This document shows positions 60,640 through 62,000 of a DNA stretch of 62,000 nt, piece by piece. The notes below the pieces were generated by a model. It was not told where the DNA came from. It searched no databases and worked only from the letters and a program-made list of their open reading frames with translations. Within the stretch, counting starts at the first letter, position 1. Every line of letters starts with the position of its first letter. The DNA comes from Acanthaster planci (Eukaryota > Echinodermata > Asteroidea > Valvatida > Acanthasteridae). The stretch spans positions 1,432,374 to 1,494,373 of the forward strand of contig NW_019091361.1 of the NCBI RefSeq assembly GCF_001949145.1, written 5' to 3'. A program made the translations under genes and the position numbers.

Positions 60640-62000
60640 GCAAGTTAATTTCCTCTTCCTAGAAAGATTTTGGCTTCCAAGAGTTGTTGTGGTTGTTCTT
60701 GACGATTTCACTCTCATTAATGGGAGCAGGTTTTGCTGACTGAATGAAAACGAATTAATTCGTTACGGTTGGTTTTGGGTTATGGGCATGTTATATAGTT
60801 GCTTGCAAAGTTTCTCTTCCGAAGTTGTAATGGGTTGGTCCAGTGTGTATCCATCAATCAGGTGGCTCGTAGTAAAACGCGACTTATTCATAGTCTAGGT
60901 CAAGGTTTCGCCAAAGGCTGCTGGGGGATGCACAAGCTTGTAGGTTGGAGACAGTGTTCATTATCTCTATTTCCAATGCGCACAGCCAATAGACCATTGT
61001 CATCAATCATCTCCATGTTACCCCTTTAACCTCCACATGAAGCCTAGAGCGACTGTCTCAAGTCGATGTTGCCATAAGAGATTGGCTGTGCTCAACAGCA
61101 ACCTTGAGATCTGATCCTCCCTCGTTTACAGCTAAGGAGAAGTAGACTGTGCACTGTACCCGTAGGCAGTATCATTTTCATTTTCCGTTCGACTTCTCTG
61201 GATAGTATGAAGAGCGCCCTCTGATGTAAAAGCCGAAAACAAAAATCATTGAGCTTTCTATCTCCATCACACGTATCTGGTCACGCATGTATGTACGTGA
61301 ACGGCGAATGTAGCAGTGGCGCTGTATGTTTCGAGCGTCAACGCACAGGATGTCTTGATTTCCGAAAATATCTTGATCCAGTACAACAACTTAAGCGTTC
61401 TTCGACAGTTTTATTTTTAAACATCAAGTTTTTTTTTAGGAAGGGAGTGTATTACTCCCTCTTAAATGGAAAAAAAAAACACCTCATAAAAAAATTTCAC
61501 TGTTAAGTCCCTCTCTTTTAGCCGGGGGGGGGGGGTTCGGGCGCATGGAGTGTGTATGGTTGTCTTGACATAATCCCCAAACCTGTAGTTTTCACAGAAG
61601 GAGGGCGCTTTTATAACAGCTTTAATACCCAGTAGCCCACTAAGCACTGTGACGGTTATGGGGAAGTTTGAGATGAGCCTGAAAGTTTGACTACTTGTGG
61701 TCCAACAGTCAAGCACAAAAGCTCCAACGCGAACAGCCCTCATACGGCAGCCATTTTGTTCCACTCATAATTGGTGACTTTCTCGGGGTTCATACCATGC
61801 TGATGCCGTCTCATTTACATAATGAAAACAGTTATTGATAACAAATAATGCAACCGTGCCCGAGGGCCGGTTCAAAATGGTCAATTAGATGTGCCATATG
61901 GTCCAAAATATCACCTTCATTGAACGGACGTTTGATCATAACTTCTCATGAATTGGCTCGTTTTTCATGTAGCGTTCACCTAATTATCTCGGGGCGGGGC
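60640..62000. other. 3' region after the last visible follistatin exon
   Basis: Begins with the GC-type donor. No exon with convincing coding content was found before the window ends. One acceptor (T-run, then TAG, exon at 61440) would give an eight-residue tail and a stop in the right phase, but it lacks the acidic composition expected. A poly-G run lies at about 61524-61534. Confidence 0.5.

Noticed and set aside
61440-61465. Terminal follistatin exon encoding an eight-residue tail
   Set aside because: Acceptor and phase are acceptable, but T-runs make chance acceptors common and the peptide has none of the acidic character expected of follistatin tails.
1-62000. CRISPR arrays, operons, prophage or bacterial features
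   Set aside because: The window is clearly intron-containing animal DNA. The repeats are microsatellites, SINEs and inverted-repeat elements, without spaced direct repeats.

Overview
The window is animal nuclear DNA. Genes are split by GT-AG introns, intergenic DNA is AT-rich, and tRNA-derived SINE-like repeats and small inverted-repeat elements are scattered through it. The gene set (a recognisable follistatin, DEG/ENaC channels, a C1q/collagen secretory protein and an SLC22 transporter) fits a marine invertebrate deuterostome such as an echinoderm, hemichordate or amphioxus. I cannot place it more closely from sequence alone.

Layout. (1) 1-10.1 kb, minus strand: DEG/ENaC channel gene 1, nine resolved exons (7505 to 1079) plus two competing first-exon candidates. 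(2) 11.2-12.0 kb, minus: a single-exon secreted collagen/C1q-domain protein. (3) 15.0-22.1 kb, minus: DEG/ENaC gene 2, a tandem paralogue, reconstructed in ten exons (789 codons). Both channels carry a long low-complexity insertion in the extracellular domain that ends at furin-type polybasic sites. (4) 23.8-35.4 kb, minus: two head-to-tail copies of a gene family I do not recognise, A (760 codons) and B (385 codons). Five exon boundaries and phases match between them, and their tails are divergent and low-complexity. This is the best candidate for something undescribed. (5) 36.9-43.4 kb, minus: an SLC22-type organic ion transporter, ten exons. One of its introns is stop-free and in frame. (6) 47.2-60.6 kb, plus: a follistatin orthologue with signal peptide, N-terminal domain and three follistatin/Kazal domains. 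Its tail lies beyond the last visible exon, which ends at a GC donor.

The five protein types do not form an obvious pathway. Channels, transporter, C1q protein and follistatin act at the membrane or outside the cell, and the window looks like an ordinary gene neighbourhood with two local tandem duplications. Exon coordinates were derived by hand from reading-frame continuity, splice consensus and paralogue comparison. Summed coding lengths are whole codons for every complete model, which supports the phases, but there is no transcript evidence.
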